DNA from: Pleurotus djamor
Lineage: Eukaryota; Basidiomycota; Agaricomycetes; Agaricales; Pleurotaceae
Direction of reading: 5' to 3'
Assembly (NCBI GenBank): GCA_029747585.1
Contig: JAPEVF010000287.1
Location: 1-54,809, forward strand
Length of the DNA: 54,809 nucleotides
The position numbers were made by a program, and so were the translations under genes. Each line of letters starts with the position of its first letter. Within the stretch, counting starts at the first letter, position 1. Of this stretch, positions 8,580 through 19,600 are shown one piece after another. Below the pieces are notes generated by a model. That model saw nothing but the letters and a program-made list of their open reading frames with translations. It made no database searches and was not told the DNA's origin.

Positions 8580-10215
8580 AACACTTTCACGGCACGTATG
8601 ATATCAACACCGAAGTCAAAGCTCCGACTTCTGTATTCCGAGGTACGAGGAGGTAGGCTGGATGGAGGCTGTTTGGGTTGATGCCTACGGCGTCAAGGGG
8701 TTGGCTGTGGGTGGCTAAGGGATGCAGTAAGTCAGCTATAGAGTATTTAATCAATAATATTCGAACTCACGTTTGTCAGTTTAACTCTAGCCCGCCCGGT
8801 ATGAAACCTTTGAAAACCATATCCAACCCTTCCTGCGTACACACGATGCACCATCCGAGCCGTCAACGGCCCTATCCCCATCCTGAACCATCCCATACGT
8901 GAGTCACTTGACGATGTCATGATGCCGCTTTCCTCAGACGGGGTAGCAGCAGGAAGCATACCCGAACGACGTCCATGGCCTTCCCTCCTTCGGCTAGAGG
9001 TGCCTAGCAAGTACAGAAAGTGAGGTTTAAGTGACCTAAGTGATCGAAATGCGATGTTCACTTACTAATTTCGATTTCTTTTACCCAGCCGGCCCCTGCT
9101 TCGAGCTTGGAGATCTCTCCAATGGCTCGTTGGCTTGGTTATTCCTTCTAGGATCTTCTTCGTATCGAGATAACGCTTCTATAGAAAGTATGAGTTCAAC
9201 ACCGAAGTCAAAGCTCCGACTTCTGTATTCCGAGGTAGGAGGAGGCAGGTTGGATGGAGGCAGTTTGAGTCGAGGCCTACGGTGTTGATTGGCCGGCTGT
9301 GGTTGGTGAAAGGATGCAGTAAGTCAGCTATATCTCTTATGAAGCGGACGGGACTGATACAAACGTACCAAGTTCGCTTTTCTCCAAAACCGGCCAGACC
9401 GTCAACGTTATATATCTCCTCAGTTGCTAGATGGTTTGTTATCCCTTCGCGTATGCTGTTCGTGACGTTTTAGCAGTTATATAGCGCGTATAGAATCAAC
9501 GCCGAAGTCGAAATTCCGAGGTATGTGTTCCGGGGTACGAGGAGGAGGGGGTAAGCAAGGAAGTCGTTCAATTTGCTGACGACGGCTTCAAGGGCTTCGA
9601 TGAAGGTGTCTAGGAGGTATGGTGTGTCAATCATATACATTTCGAAGCGACAGAGACTGAGGAAAACGAACCGTCTTTGATTTCTCCCAAACCCGGTCAA
9701 ACCTTCGGGCTAGAATATCTCCACAACCATTCCAAAGTTCGTTTCTTCCTGATACAATCCTCTTAGCGTCGTAATAACCGTGCTTCTGCGAGTAGTAAAA
9801 AGCCGCCGAAATCGAATTTCCGGCTTGTGTGCTTCCAGGTACCAGAAGGAGGATGGCTCAGCGTTGGTTGCTTACATCGATGGCTGTACCATCAAGGGGT
9901 TGGTTGGAGGTGCCTAACGTCTAGGGTAAGTCAATGATAAGCTTTGGCGAGGAAAAGAACTAGATGAAAACGCACCGTTTTCGAGTTTTTCCACACCCGG
10001 CCCTAGCAGCAACCTCAAATAACTCTCGAATGGCTGATCGGTTGGTTCTCATCTTTTGTTATGTTCCATTCGTGTTGCTTATTGTCCTCCGGCGCGTATT
10101 TCCGGCCCTGCAATGGTAGTTTTCGGAAGTCGTCGTTCAGGGGTACCAGCGGGATGGGTATAGCAGAATCAATGTTGAGGACTCTAGTAGCGCCGGCTAC
10201 GGGTGCCCAAAGGGT
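8580..10215 (-). repeat. Array of diverged copies of one short exon
   Basis: Five related units (about 8600-8745, 9190-9340, 9490-9640, 9795-9945, 10040-10215) share a minus-strand motif of the form L-L-V-P-x-N-T-x-x-G-x-x-T-S: AYLLVPRNTEVGALTSVL, CLLLPRNTEVGALTSVL, PLLLVPRNTYLGISTSAL, ILLLVPGSTQAGNSISAA and, weakest, PIPLVPLNDDF. Units are followed by a second shared motif (GLAGFGEKRTW, GLTGFGRNQRR, ARAGCGKTRKR). The two units nearest the left end agree over 30 bp or more of DNA. Several units carry stop codons in the shared frame, so most are decayed. It looks like tandem amplification of a small gene or exon pair. Confidence 0.6.
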
Positions 10216-10293
10216 AAATGAAGTGATCTTTGATGCTTTTAGAGCAGTAGAATAGCAGGGAAACTTACCGTTGCAACCAACCAACTCGGACAT
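10015..10293 (-). CDS. Small two-exon protein at the head of the exon array
   Basis: Exon 1 (10269-10293) encodes MSELVGCN. A 72-bp intron with GTAAGT donor and CCCGTAG acceptor leads to exon 2 (10015-10196), giving a 69-residue open frame that contains IDSAIPIPLVPLNDDF and ends SHSRVI-stop. Alternatively the frame shifts at a further intron into the segment RELFEVAARAGCGKTRKR that the other units also have. It is the only unit with a plausible start codon, so it may be the functional founder. Function unknown. Confidence 0.4.
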   Translation of the reverse strand: MSELVGCNGKFPCYSTALKASKITSFTLWAPVAGATRVLNIDSAIPIPLVPLNDDFRKLPLQGRKYAPEDNKQHEWNITKDENQPISHSRVI

Positions 10294-10299
10294 CTTGCC

Positions 10300-11020
10300 G
10301 AAAACAGTACCGTTCGTCCTTTGAAATCGTTTATATGTAGATAGCGTTTACGTAGCGCTTGTACTTGAACCTGAGATTGTAATTGTCGGGGGATATGTTT
10401 CGGGGGTAGCAGGAGAGGGAGGGAGGTCGTGGGATGTGGGGATAACCTTGGAGTGTGGGGTAGCGAAACAAAAGCAACCACAGCTCGCTTAGATATAGTC
10501 TGCGAGTGATCTGCGTGAGTTGTTGAGTGAGATAGACGTGAACTTGTGGGCTTAATGACCAAATAATGACAGAGTAGAGGGGAAATCGGTGGCGAACATC
10601 ACCGAAATCCCCGAGTCCGTCTTTGGCGCTGAAAGCCGGCACAGAGAGACCCTAACAAGACCATAACCCCACAGAGCGTGACAGACAGAGATATTGAGGG
10701 CTCAGAGAAAGCGTCTGGTTTGCTAAATACCGATCGGTCCATATGGACGTCCCACTGACCTTATGTCACGTCAGTTTTCTCATTTCTAAGCACTCTATGC
10801 CGTAATGGGGCTCAAGTCCCTAGGGTCCTCTCTCGGTCTCACCACCCAGGTAATGTTATTAAGTAGGCGACTACTAGGCAAGAACAACTAGGGTATGAAA
10901 ATGATTGCGGCCTGGCCGCGTCTGATGGCTCGCTCCATATCAGCCTCTCCTTGTTCAACGGTTCCAACCCTATGATGCAAACTGGTGGATACGCGGATAA
11001 CGAGGGGGCCAGCGACGGTC
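10300..11020. other. No confident gene
   Basis: Several overlapping short frames on both strands, none with a recognisable domain or a consistent set of splice signals. It probably includes the upstream region of the minus-strand gene that starts at 10293. Confidence 0.45.
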
Positions 11021-11734
11021 CTAGCTTGTCTTTAGATCTGACACGCGGAGGCTATTTTGCGACTTACCATGTATCNAAAAATTCCAACTTCGAGCCCACG
11101 CGTGACGAGCCAAAATGGGCCCGGTGTGCCGCGANGGGGGNCGCCTGTAATCGTATCCGATCGGGAGGTTGTAGGCACGGAATGGCAAGCGAGGAGGGAG
11201 ATTAAGCGCATCCCGTGCCACCGTTCGAACAGCGGCGTGGTCGTGTTCGCGACGGCTATCGCTGTCATACTCTGTGTATGTCGGGGGGGCAGTGTAGGAA
11301 TCGCAAGGCGGTATGGGAGGATGAATCGGTGATGGTTGGTGGGAAGGGCCGGAGAGAGGGGGATGCGCGGTGCTGGCGTCGTCGTCTGATTCGGAGTCGG
11401 GGATCTCAATGATGGTGGGGTGGCGGTACCGACTAAGCACTGTGGAGTTGTGGTCGACATTTCGCGGCGTGATTAAGATGGCACCCTCGGCGATCGCGGC
11501 GAACATAGTGGACAGGTTGGTAGTGTCCACTCTGGTGCCGGCAGTAATGGGTCCAGGTGTTGAAGGCGGCATTATCAGAAATGCTCCATCGTCTATGTGG
11601 AAGCCGAGAACTGATGACATTGTCCACGCCTGTGACGATGAAATATTGAATAATTCGAGCAAGGATACGGCATCTACAGAAAGGAAGGGTTCAGTCTTCA
11701 TATTCGAGACCAGAGGGCGTGCGACCACGTCCAA
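11021..11734 (-). CDS. Hypothetical protein, Pro/Ser-rich with acidic patch
   Basis: This is an open frame of 237 residues with three undetermined bases (11076, 11135, 11141) that do not close it. The N-terminal half has ordinary hydrophobic content (AVSLLELFNISSS, STMFAAIAEGAILITPR). The middle carries an acidic DSESDDD followed by a proline-rich linker, and the C-terminal part is basic and rich in Arg. No family is recognised. The frame is long for chance and its composition resembles a small nuclear or disordered fungal protein, but that is only an impression. Confidence 0.4.
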   Translation of the reverse strand: MDVVARPLVSNMKTEPFLSVDAVSLLELFNISSSQAWTMSSVLGFHIDDGAFLIMPPSTPGPITAGTRVDTTNLSTMFAAIAEGAILITPRNVDHNSTVLSRYRHPTIIEIPDSESDDDASTAHPPLSGPSHQPSPIHPPIPPCDSYTAPPTYTEYDSDSRREHDHAAVRTVARDALNLPPRLPFRAYNLPIGYDYRXPXSRHTGPILARHAWARSWNFXIHGKSQNSLRVSDLKTS

Positions 11735-13060
11735 AAAATGAAGTTACCAAATCGATCCGTGAAGGCTTCGTTAGGCATTCTCTCGGGTATCTGGGGTGTG
11801 TCTGACTTGGTGTTTGCTTGGTGTGGACGTTTTTATGTGATCAGGGCACGTGTTCTTCTTTCTACGTTTGTCCGCAGTAGCCCCTCCGAAGGTGCCAATG
11901 TGACATGAGGCAGGGCTAGGGATTTCGTCGAAGGCTCATTTACATGGGTGAAATTGAGCCGCGGCGTTGGGTCTACCCGGTTAATCGATGGAGATGCGCA
12001 AGGCCGCAGGTCTTGAGAAGGGTAACGCGGTGTGTGAGTCGTGCACGCTTTTGAAATATGAATGATCGGAGGAGGTGTCGGATGCTTGCAAGCAGCGAAG
12101 CCTGATGCACACCCTCAGATCGATGCTGCGACGCGAAGTCCCCGTCCCCTGTGCGTTGTGTCACGTGGAATTCCCAGTCGCTTCACTTCACGTCGATGAC
12201 GACAAGATGACCTCCAAGCGCCTTGCCTCCGTGTGGGGCGACTCCTCTAGCAGCAGGGCGTGTTCTCTCACACTTGGACTTGGTCATGTGCAACCTGTCC
12301 TTCCTGGATGGAAGAGGCATTGCCTCTCTCAAGCGTGTCGGGCCACTACCGTAAAAGTATACCTCAATTGCTGTGCTTACTGTAAGGTGAGGATACATCA
12401 AACGCTGTAGTGCACGATGAGGATTGATTGATGGATCCACCGCAGCGCGAGTGATATATCCACAGTTGGCCACGCTTCCTGGAACTTCTCTTTAAGCCTT
12501 GCCTTTGAAGCACGGTCGTAAATTGTGGATCGGCCTTGAGCTTGATTGGGTTATGCCACCGATTGCGCGTACGTCGTCCAGGCCCTGTGGTTCACGGCTG
12601 AGAAGGGTGTATACGATGAGCCAGTCGACTGGGAGATTGTGGAGAGCGCTTGTGGTCCAGTATTGGACTGTTTCAAGAGGCTGCGGGTTCTCGTCGTTTA
12701 TCACTCCATACGCGCAAGGTAAGTGACCCTAAAGCTCCTATGGAGACCGTCACGCTGACCCATCCAGCCGGAAGGAGCTTCCGTGGTATTCATGGAAAGA
12801 CTTAGAGGAGGTGCGGCTGGAGCCGAAAGAAAGCAGTCGTATGAAACGCCTGAGGGCATCACAGATGGCTGGGCAAACTGCGGCTACTCTACGTCGGCGT
12901 TCCCCTATCTACCTTTTCGCGGACTATTCCCTTCACACGACGATGCCCCTTACATCGGTCTTCTCAATTTACACTCATTTCATCTCGCGTCGTTGCTTCG
13001 AGTTGGTCGGCTCGTTCCCCTTACATGAGTTACATAAACAGAACCAGGTACGATATATCC
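11735..13060. other. Unresolved region with short open segments
   Basis: Plus-strand segments at 12075-12410 (MTSKRLASVW, RATTVKVYLNCCAYCKV) and 12499-12726 look weakly coding but could not be joined into a gene. No domain was recognised on either strand. Confidence 0.3.
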
Positions 13061-13062
13061 TT

Positions 13063-14555
13063 TCAACAGCACATGAAGAAATCTTGCTCGTTATCCCTGT
13101 TAAGGTCCCTCACAATGTGGTCCAGTGCGTTATGAGGACGTGGTATATCACCTTCCCAGCCAACCCCTCCTACTAGACGCAATCGCCCACAATCCAGAAG
13201 GGCAACGTAGAGAAAGACTTTGTATGTGTCAATCTGCATAATTGGGGTTTTCCAGGTGGGCCAAATCGCTTTGTCCACTAGACAGGTTGAGCTGGTGAAG
13301 AAGTCGGAGAAGTATAATTGTACGTACCCGCGACAAGGTCCTTCCCCTTCAGGAGGTCACGCCATCCGGCTCTGTACATGGCGTTCTTGCACCTGAAGTC
13401 ATTCAAAGAAAGGCTGATGCTTCCAGCAAACTCGTATTCCGTGTCATCATCCGCGACGTCCGCGTCGCCTGGTGCTAACTCCAATGATACCTCGGTCAGT
13501 CATTGTTTAATTTCAGCAGAGTGTGACGAGAGACCAACACACCCAAGCGGAAAATCCAACGGCTCATTGGATGCTAGTTCTCTTCGCGGTGAGAGCGACG
13601 ACAATGGGAGTGGTTGGCATTGGACTCTCAAATCATCGTTGTTAAAAACGGAATGTTTTCCCAATTCCTAGGCTGCAACGTGTTGCTGTGTAGCTTCTTA
13701 TCTGAGATTGGCACTTCGTTGCATGGAAGGACACGGCAGCGCTCTTATGTCAGTGATTTTTCTTGGCTTCTTGAAACGCCGTTGTGAAGACTCCGTCTAG
13801 TCCAAAAGCCAATGTCGTGGTTCTCAGTGTTCTCCCGCGTTTCAATTTTGCTCACAAATTCGACTGCCACGGGAAAAGTCACTCCATCTACTCTAACGAG
13901 GGGATGGACACATGCCCAGAGCCCCCGCATGTTGCTGGTCTGCAACGACTGCGCGGTTGGTGTACTGACTCTCAGGTGTCATGGGAGGAACGTGGGACAG
14001 CTCTGGAAAAAAACAAAGCGATACTGGCGTCCTTCCACTGTCGACGACTTCATTGGACACACGCGAGGGGCGTCTCTTTACCGAGGATACGAGCCCCCCA
14101 TTATCTTTCCCGGATTTGAGCAGGGATTTGCCAGGACTTGTAGCTTTCCTCCGTTTCAGATTTCTACGCGCTTCATTTGTACATACTTACGACGCAACTC
14201 TGGTTCAAACTTCTGCGTGAATTTAGAATGGATGGAGATCGGCTGACTCGAGGCATTTGCGGCGTACGTTGGTGTGGGTTGCCTGGCGAGGCTGAGCCTT
14301 GAACAATATGATTGGGTGATAACACGCTGAATTGGGTTCGACTAAATGGGCCCTTGCGTTTGCCGTTTCCGTGTGCGCTGTACCTAGTCGCCCCGGTTTG
14401 GTAATTCGAAGAATCAGAGAGGCCCAGGCGACTGCCAGCATGTTTTCATTGTTGCATTCGCCAGATCCCACACCCGTGGGAGCAGTGGTGAAAGTGAGGG
14501 TTTTACATATGAATTCGGCAACCGTCATTCCAAGCGTAGGAAGTGTGGGTTCCAT
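13063..14555 (-). CDS. Probable multi-exon unknown gene
   Basis: Four minus-strand segments look like exons of one gene. They are an N-terminal one starting MEPTLPTLGMTVAEFICK (from 14555), one with GLWACVHPLVRVDGVTFPV and FVSKIETRENTENHDIGFW (13745-13945), one with ADDDTEYEFAGSISLSL and MYRAGWRDLLKGKDLVAG (13278-13484), and a last one with KVFLYVALLDCG ending near 13063. Borders were not fixed. No family is recognised. Confidence 0.35.
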
Positions 14556-14836
14556 CGATGTAACCGGTAGCTGTTTCCAGTTCTCAATGACGGAAGCCCA
14601 CAGCTTCTAATAATACAGCTGATCGATAGCGTCCATTGATCGGAAGCACAGGCGATAGTGTGACAAAGTTCGAAGAGAAGGCACTTTGCTGGTTTTAATA
14701 CGCGTGTTCAGTTGGAGGCTGTCATCCACGAGTTACTCAGATTCATCACCTCCGTTTTCCAAGACTTCAGGCGTCAGATAACGTGAGTGTGACCGAGGCA
14801 ACGCGACTGGTGTGTCCCTCACGATCGCTCCCTAGG

Positions 14837-15715
14837 ATGAGCGAGCCGAACTGGTCGAAGATGTTGGAGGATGGTCTGTCCGTCTTTTTTGACAACCCGG
14901 TCGACTTTCACCGCCAGATCGTCACGACGAAATCCCTCATCGGAGGCAGCTTTGCTGCCACTGTATTCCGCGGAGAGGAGGTCCAATCGTCCAGCGACAC
15001 TCTCGAAGTCTTCGCTGACAACGACCAAGGGCAAAGCCTCAATGAATGGCTGCTGGGAGAAGGCAAAATGCGGTGCTACCGCGGCGTCATCCGCGTAGGC
15101 CTTAACCCTTCCACCTGGCAGTCTGAGGAAGGCCTTCGTACTGGGGGTGAGCGTTTGTGCGCTTGTGATCTTTAGGACTGCTGATGAGGTTTCACCTTCC
15201 AGAGGCACCCATGTGTGCCGATGTGGATAAGAACAAGTTCATAGTCGCGGCGTTTACCTACCGGGGTCAGCGTGGGCAGTTCGTCCGCTTGTGTCTTGGG
15301 GTGGGCGACCCGAGTCGTCTGGTCCTTAGTATGCCACATAGTGAGGGCCTGACGAGCTGCGTCGATCCATTCGTGCTGACTTGGGCGTCCAGGCGGGTTT
15401 TACACGTACTTTAATGGGGGTCAGGTGATATCGCTATATCCCAGCTTGGCCAAGGCCAGGACGATCGTTGTCTTTGACTCTAGAAGGGAGGAAGCCGTGC
15501 AACAGTGGCAGGCTCGAGGCTGGGATGTGGCTGCCTCTGTGCCTGAGGGGCATATTGACGTTGGCAGGTGGATCGACGACCGCTTAACTTTCCATGCAAA
15601 CATCAATATCGGGGGAATGGACGAGGGGGCGCTGGAGGCTGCCAGGTGGGAGTCTAATGTTTCGTGGAGGGTAGTCAACGATCGTGACGGGAAGCCTCAT
15701 CTCCATATTGATTGA
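14837..15715 (+). CDS. Nucleotidyltransferase-like fold protein, active site degenerate
   Basis: Three exons (14837-15146, 15203-15372, 15425-15715) join in phase to 256 residues. The pattern matches a family common in Agaricomycetes that resembles nucleotidyltransferases. IGGSF at residues 35-39 corresponds to the G-S loop, and SSDTLEVF at 52-59 lies where S-D-L-D-V-F normally places the metal-binding aspartates. A later V-I-S-L-Y-P-S segment and the QQWQARGWDV / VGRWIDDRLTF block occur near the C-end. Here the D-x-D pair reads D-T-L-E, so catalysis is doubtful. The ATG follows a possible acceptor (CCCTAG|GATG), so another exon may lie upstream. The second intron has a weak donor (GTGCTG). 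Confidence 0.45.
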
Positions 15716-16021
15716 TAAACTGTGGGACGGTGTAGGGCTTGTCATTAGCAGTTCATAAATGTTGGCTGCTGGCTGTGTTTTTGCGCGCTGCGTCTCACCA
15801 CATACGCATAAGGTGTCAACGGCTGAGATGTCTGTTCGCTGCCGTTAGCAGCGCAGGCAGCGTGAGTGACATGCGCAGAAGGCGGATGCACCATATAGAG
15901 CGGTACTAGCGATGGATCATTGAATGCATGATGCGTATATTTAAAGATAAGTGACTTTACTACGCTCCGTGGCCTCAGATACAAACGGACATGTAGCTAT
16001 CGACGTAAGAGAGGGAAGAGA
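15716..16021. other. Intergenic gap between two convergent genes
   Basis: About 300 bp between the ends of the plus-strand nucleotidyltransferase-like gene and the minus-strand helicase gene. No gene or repeat is seen. Confidence 0.5.
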
Positions 16022-17764
16022 TCAACCGCAGAACGTTTCGTCGGCGAAGGCGCGAAGGAAGTGGTGGGGCTGGCGACCAATATCGCGGTAAAAGGACTGG
16101 ACATCTTTGTGAACCTTCACTCGCGACGGATGAAAGTTGACAACCTGAAGACCGTCAAGGGAAGCGCATCGACTGAGAGCAACGTATGCTTGACCGTGTT
16201 CACGGACATCCTGCATGTCCACACGGACACGGTGGAGGTTCATGCCTTGGCTACGATGGATGCTCATTGCCCAGGCAAGGACTAGAGGGATTTGGTGCCT
16301 CCGCGCGAGCGGACGCCCTTGAGCGTCATTGATGACAAACTCTGCATTCATGATGAGGATGGCTTCACATGGCTTTCCGTGGGCGTTGGGGAACGCGACC
16401 AGAGGGTACGTAGTGGTGTCAGGGGGCGTCAGCGTCGTGCATTTTGACGTCCTGACCTCTTCTATGTTGGCGAGGGCTGTCAACGGGGTGCCTTCGTCGT
16501 CCACGTGGATGTTCCGCGCAAAGGACGCCTGAGAGCTTGTGGCTTCTTTTGGGACGACCTCGCTGATCTGGTAGAAGCCAATGACTTTGCCGACTGACCC
16601 ACTTGTCAGGCCAGCTTCGGTGGCTACGTTTCTGAGGAGCATGACTTGGGCGTCGATGCGGAGCTCCAGGTTGGCGGGTGCGACCATGTCTCGAAAAAGG
16701 GCGGCTGCTCGCGCGGGTTGGCAGGACGAGTAATCCTTCGAACGGTAGGTGAAAGCCACGGATTTGATTGCAGAGAGCCGAGAGTTGTTCGCATGATCCA
16801 CATCCTCGCGTCGCGCAAAAAGCTCAACGGGTCCGAATGGCAACGTTGGCAGAGGTCGCTCGAGCCGTCGTAGTAAGCTCAGCGTCTCATCGGTAAGTAT
16901 ACCGAGGCGGATGTCGTTTAGCATGGATAGGAGATCTAGCGAGGCGGTTCAGCTACGTGCAAAGGCATTGGGTACACCTCGCGTACCCGACGTTTGGTGA
17001 CGGTAAACACTGGACAGGACGACGGTGCGATCCGCTTTGAATACTTTCATCCAAGCATTGGACTGAAATGCAAAGTACGGGGATGCATCTTTGTGGACGG
17101 GGGGCAGCTGGAAGAAGTCGGCGTACACGAGCAGCTGTTTCGAGGTGGCTGAGCGTGATCGTTCCAAACGTTGGAAATGAGCATCACGCACTGTCAAACC
17201 GCCGAAGTGCAGGGCCGGCCCGCAGCGAATACGGGCGGCAACCTCTGCTAGTTGTTGGAACATCTGGCCACTTAGTAGAGACACTATCGACGGTGGCGGA
17301 GGAATGGATGTGAATAAGGGACGATTCTGGATGACAGTAGAACATGAACATGCCTTCGTCAATGATGAGGATCTTGGCGGATTTCCATCGCTGGGATACC
17401 TCCTTTCGGTTTCTGATTTTGTCCACAACGAGATCCGTGTGGGTAGGCACAGTAGGGAGTCCTCCCCATGAGTGTATGGTTGTTCCTGCGGTAACGTGAG
17501 TCGAAATGGTGGGCGAACGCAATGAGCGACTACTACGAACCTCCCAGCAGCACAGCGGCTGCTCCTGTGGTCGCCGTGACAGCGATGTCATCCGAGCTAG
17601 TCGAGTAGTCCCGGCGAAGCTTGGAGATCACCTCTCGCAAAAGTTCCGTCTTCCCAGTTCCTGGATGCTGCGTTAGCGACTGGTCTTCGTCTCAGAGCAC
17701 ATTCCAGGGACTTGCCAGCAGCTCCAGTGATGAACACGCTCTCCCTTCGCTTGAGAAATCGCAT
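16022..17764 (-). CDS. PIF1-like DNA helicase
   Basis: Five exons (17716-17764, 17541-17660, 17354-17485, 16987-17283, 16022-16935) join in phase to 503 residues. Motif I is VFITGAAGTGKTELL; then follow TATTGAAAVLLGG, TTIHSWGG, the Walker B LIIDEVSLLSG, YADFFQLPPV, SVYRHQT, LLSMLNDIRLG and the superfamily-1B C-end IHRSQGMNL and AYVALSRCASLDGLQV. PIF1 enzymes unwind DNA 5'-3' using ATP and act at forks, telomeres and G-quadruplexes. Introns 1 and 3 use GC donors (GCAAGT, GCATGT); the others use GT. Upstream in-frame sequence (TETAAKYVI) suggests a further N-terminal exon beyond the ATG used here. No Rep domain is nearby, so this is not evidently a Helitron. Confidence 0.85.
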
Positions 17765-17997
17765 GATGACGTACTTGGCTGCTGTTTCGGTCTGTGATGT
17801 CGGACTAAGGCTTGCACCAGTACGTGAAAAAAAAATCGAGTTCGGTCATAATTTAGGAAAAGGAACAAGTGGGCGCTTAAAATCAGCAAATGCCGATGTG
17901 TCCAAAAAGGGTATTTCCCTTTTTGGCTTGGTTGGAGAAATCCCACCTGCTCGGGATATAAGCGCCTGAGGAGTCGTTGCCTCTCTCCCTCACGTTC

Positions 17998-19123
17998 ATG
18001 ACGGCAATCGACTTTCGCCAGTGCATCGAGCAGATGAGAGCTGGACTGAAGTACCTTGAGACCATTTCGATGGACGAAGGAGGGGTGTGGTCTAATGAAT
18101 GGGAGGATTTCATCGAAGAGGCAACTGAATGGCGAATGGAGATTGACTTGAAAATCGCGAGCATCTGCGATTTCTTTGACAAAAGTCCACTCAGCGTGCG
18201 CGGTTTAGATTTAAGGGACGAGCGAGCCACCATCGTTGCTAATGACGTGCTTGCTGGAGGCGACGCCCGCGATAGGACTCCTGATGCGGAATCCTCTCTG
18301 AAACGCAAGGCCGACTCGAAACCCCTTTGCCGTGCGATCAAAAAGAGGAGGGCGGACGAGATACCGGACCAGCTTCCGGGAGTAAAGGTACTCAAGGTCG
18401 TCAAGGTCTGCTTTATGCGCACCATCATGGTAATGCTCACCTGAAGATCCGTGAATTGTTTTCATTTTTTCAAGGATCGTTACAACCACATCCACGACCA
18501 GTTGGTCAGGAATGCAGCACCTATGATGGAGGGGGAGTACTACGCCTCCGTGGCCCTCGGAGATTGTCTGCGATACTGTGAACGGGGCGACGGTGCCTCG
18601 GAGAAGGAGGATGCTGGTCTGGAAAGGTTGTATCGCGGCTATGGAACTTTTGAAGTGGCAAAGTTGGTAAGTCTCTGGCAGCCGTGCTCGACAGTGTCGC
18701 TGAAGTGACTCTTTGTGGATAGGACGGCTTCTTTGGCTCGGCTTCAGCCGAGTCATTGGATGGCTCAGAGGTGCACCGACAGCTGAAAGAGGTTGGCATG
18801 GGGTCCCATGATGCAATTGGGTGCATTATGAACCACCGACGGGTAAGCAGCCTGTGCTTTCCGAACAGAAGCGGCTTACGTCTCAAGAATGGCCGTAGAT
18901 TGTCGAAAAAACCCGCAAGACTGCCAAGAACCTGGGACTCTTGAGCCACATCTTGCTGACGATAGCCGAGCTGATTTTCATCACAAGATGGGACGAGATA
19001 AAGGACGGCAAGGAAGGAAAGCAATACAAGAGTACGTGTATAGACTCAGAAGTGAGGGTTCTCAAGGAGGCTGTAAGACACCGATCCAGGGGCCCTAAGG
19101 GGGCGACGATAGGGGCGGACTAA
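17998..19123 (+). CDS. Unknown four-exon helical protein
   Basis: The start is ATG 17998 (MTAIDFRQCIEQM). Exon 1 ends at 18387 (AAG|GTACTC) or 18429 (ATG|GTAATG), both in phase; exons 2-4 are 18475-18666, 18723-18842 and 18899-19123, all phase 0. The product is about 309 or 323 residues: an N-terminal charged helical part, a Lys/Arg patch (AIKKRRADE) that could be a nuclear signal, and a helical middle with YNHIHDQLVRNAAPMM. The C-terminal half contains LGLLSHILLTIAELIFITRW, a hydrophobic stretch long enough for one membrane span or a buried helix. No family recognised. The intron phases are strikingly regular. Confidence 0.6.
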
Positions 19124-19185
19124 TCGGCAGCAGCGACAGAGGAGCTGCGCTGTGCCCACCAGCATGTCCTAGTCCGACTTGAGGA

Positions 19186-19600
19186 GGACGAACGCCNAAG
19201 CGAATACCGGAGCGAATGGCGTTCGGTGAGGCGAATCCCGGACGAGNCGAATGGCGTTCAAGAGCGACGAATCCCGGACATAGTCTCAGGGAAGAGAGAG
19301 AGAGTGAACGGCGTTCGTAGAGGTGGGATTCGGAGAGGGATGCCAATCCCGGAGGACGAATGGCGTTCGAACAGCGATCGAATGGCGTTCGAATGGCGTT
19401 CGAAGCCCAGAGGGTGATGCGGTAGACAACTATCTGCGACTATATATACTGAATACCATGAGGAACCCATGAGGCAGATAGGTGTCTAACTATGGAAGCT
19501 GAATGATAGGGGAAATGTTTGGTGAGTAGTACGAACCAAACAACCAATGGTCTGTGCACGAATCCCGGAGGTTTCGGCGTTCGGACAGGGGTCAGGGGCT
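19186..19600. repeat. GGCGTTC / AATCCCGGA short repeat array
   Basis: GGCGTTC occurs at least seven times, five of them as (A/C)GAATGGCGTTC, interleaved with four AATCCCGGA words and some inverted versions such as GAACGCC at the left edge. The array runs into the start of the transposase reading frame. It resembles subterminal transposase-binding sites of a DNA transposon. Two undetermined bases (19197, 19247) lie in it. Confidence 0.7.

Noticed and set aside
16061..16873. Plus-strand open frames inside the helicase gene
   Set aside because: They are antisense shadows of a strongly conserved minus-strand enzyme.
16022..17764. Helicase as part of a Helitron
   Set aside because: No rolling-circle Rep domain, hairpin plus CTRR end or other Helitron sign was found; the helicase is complete as a separate spliced gene.
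19186..19600. CRISPR-like array
   Set aside because: Repeat words are short, irregularly spaced and in both orientations, the organism is a fungus, and the array belongs to a transposon region.
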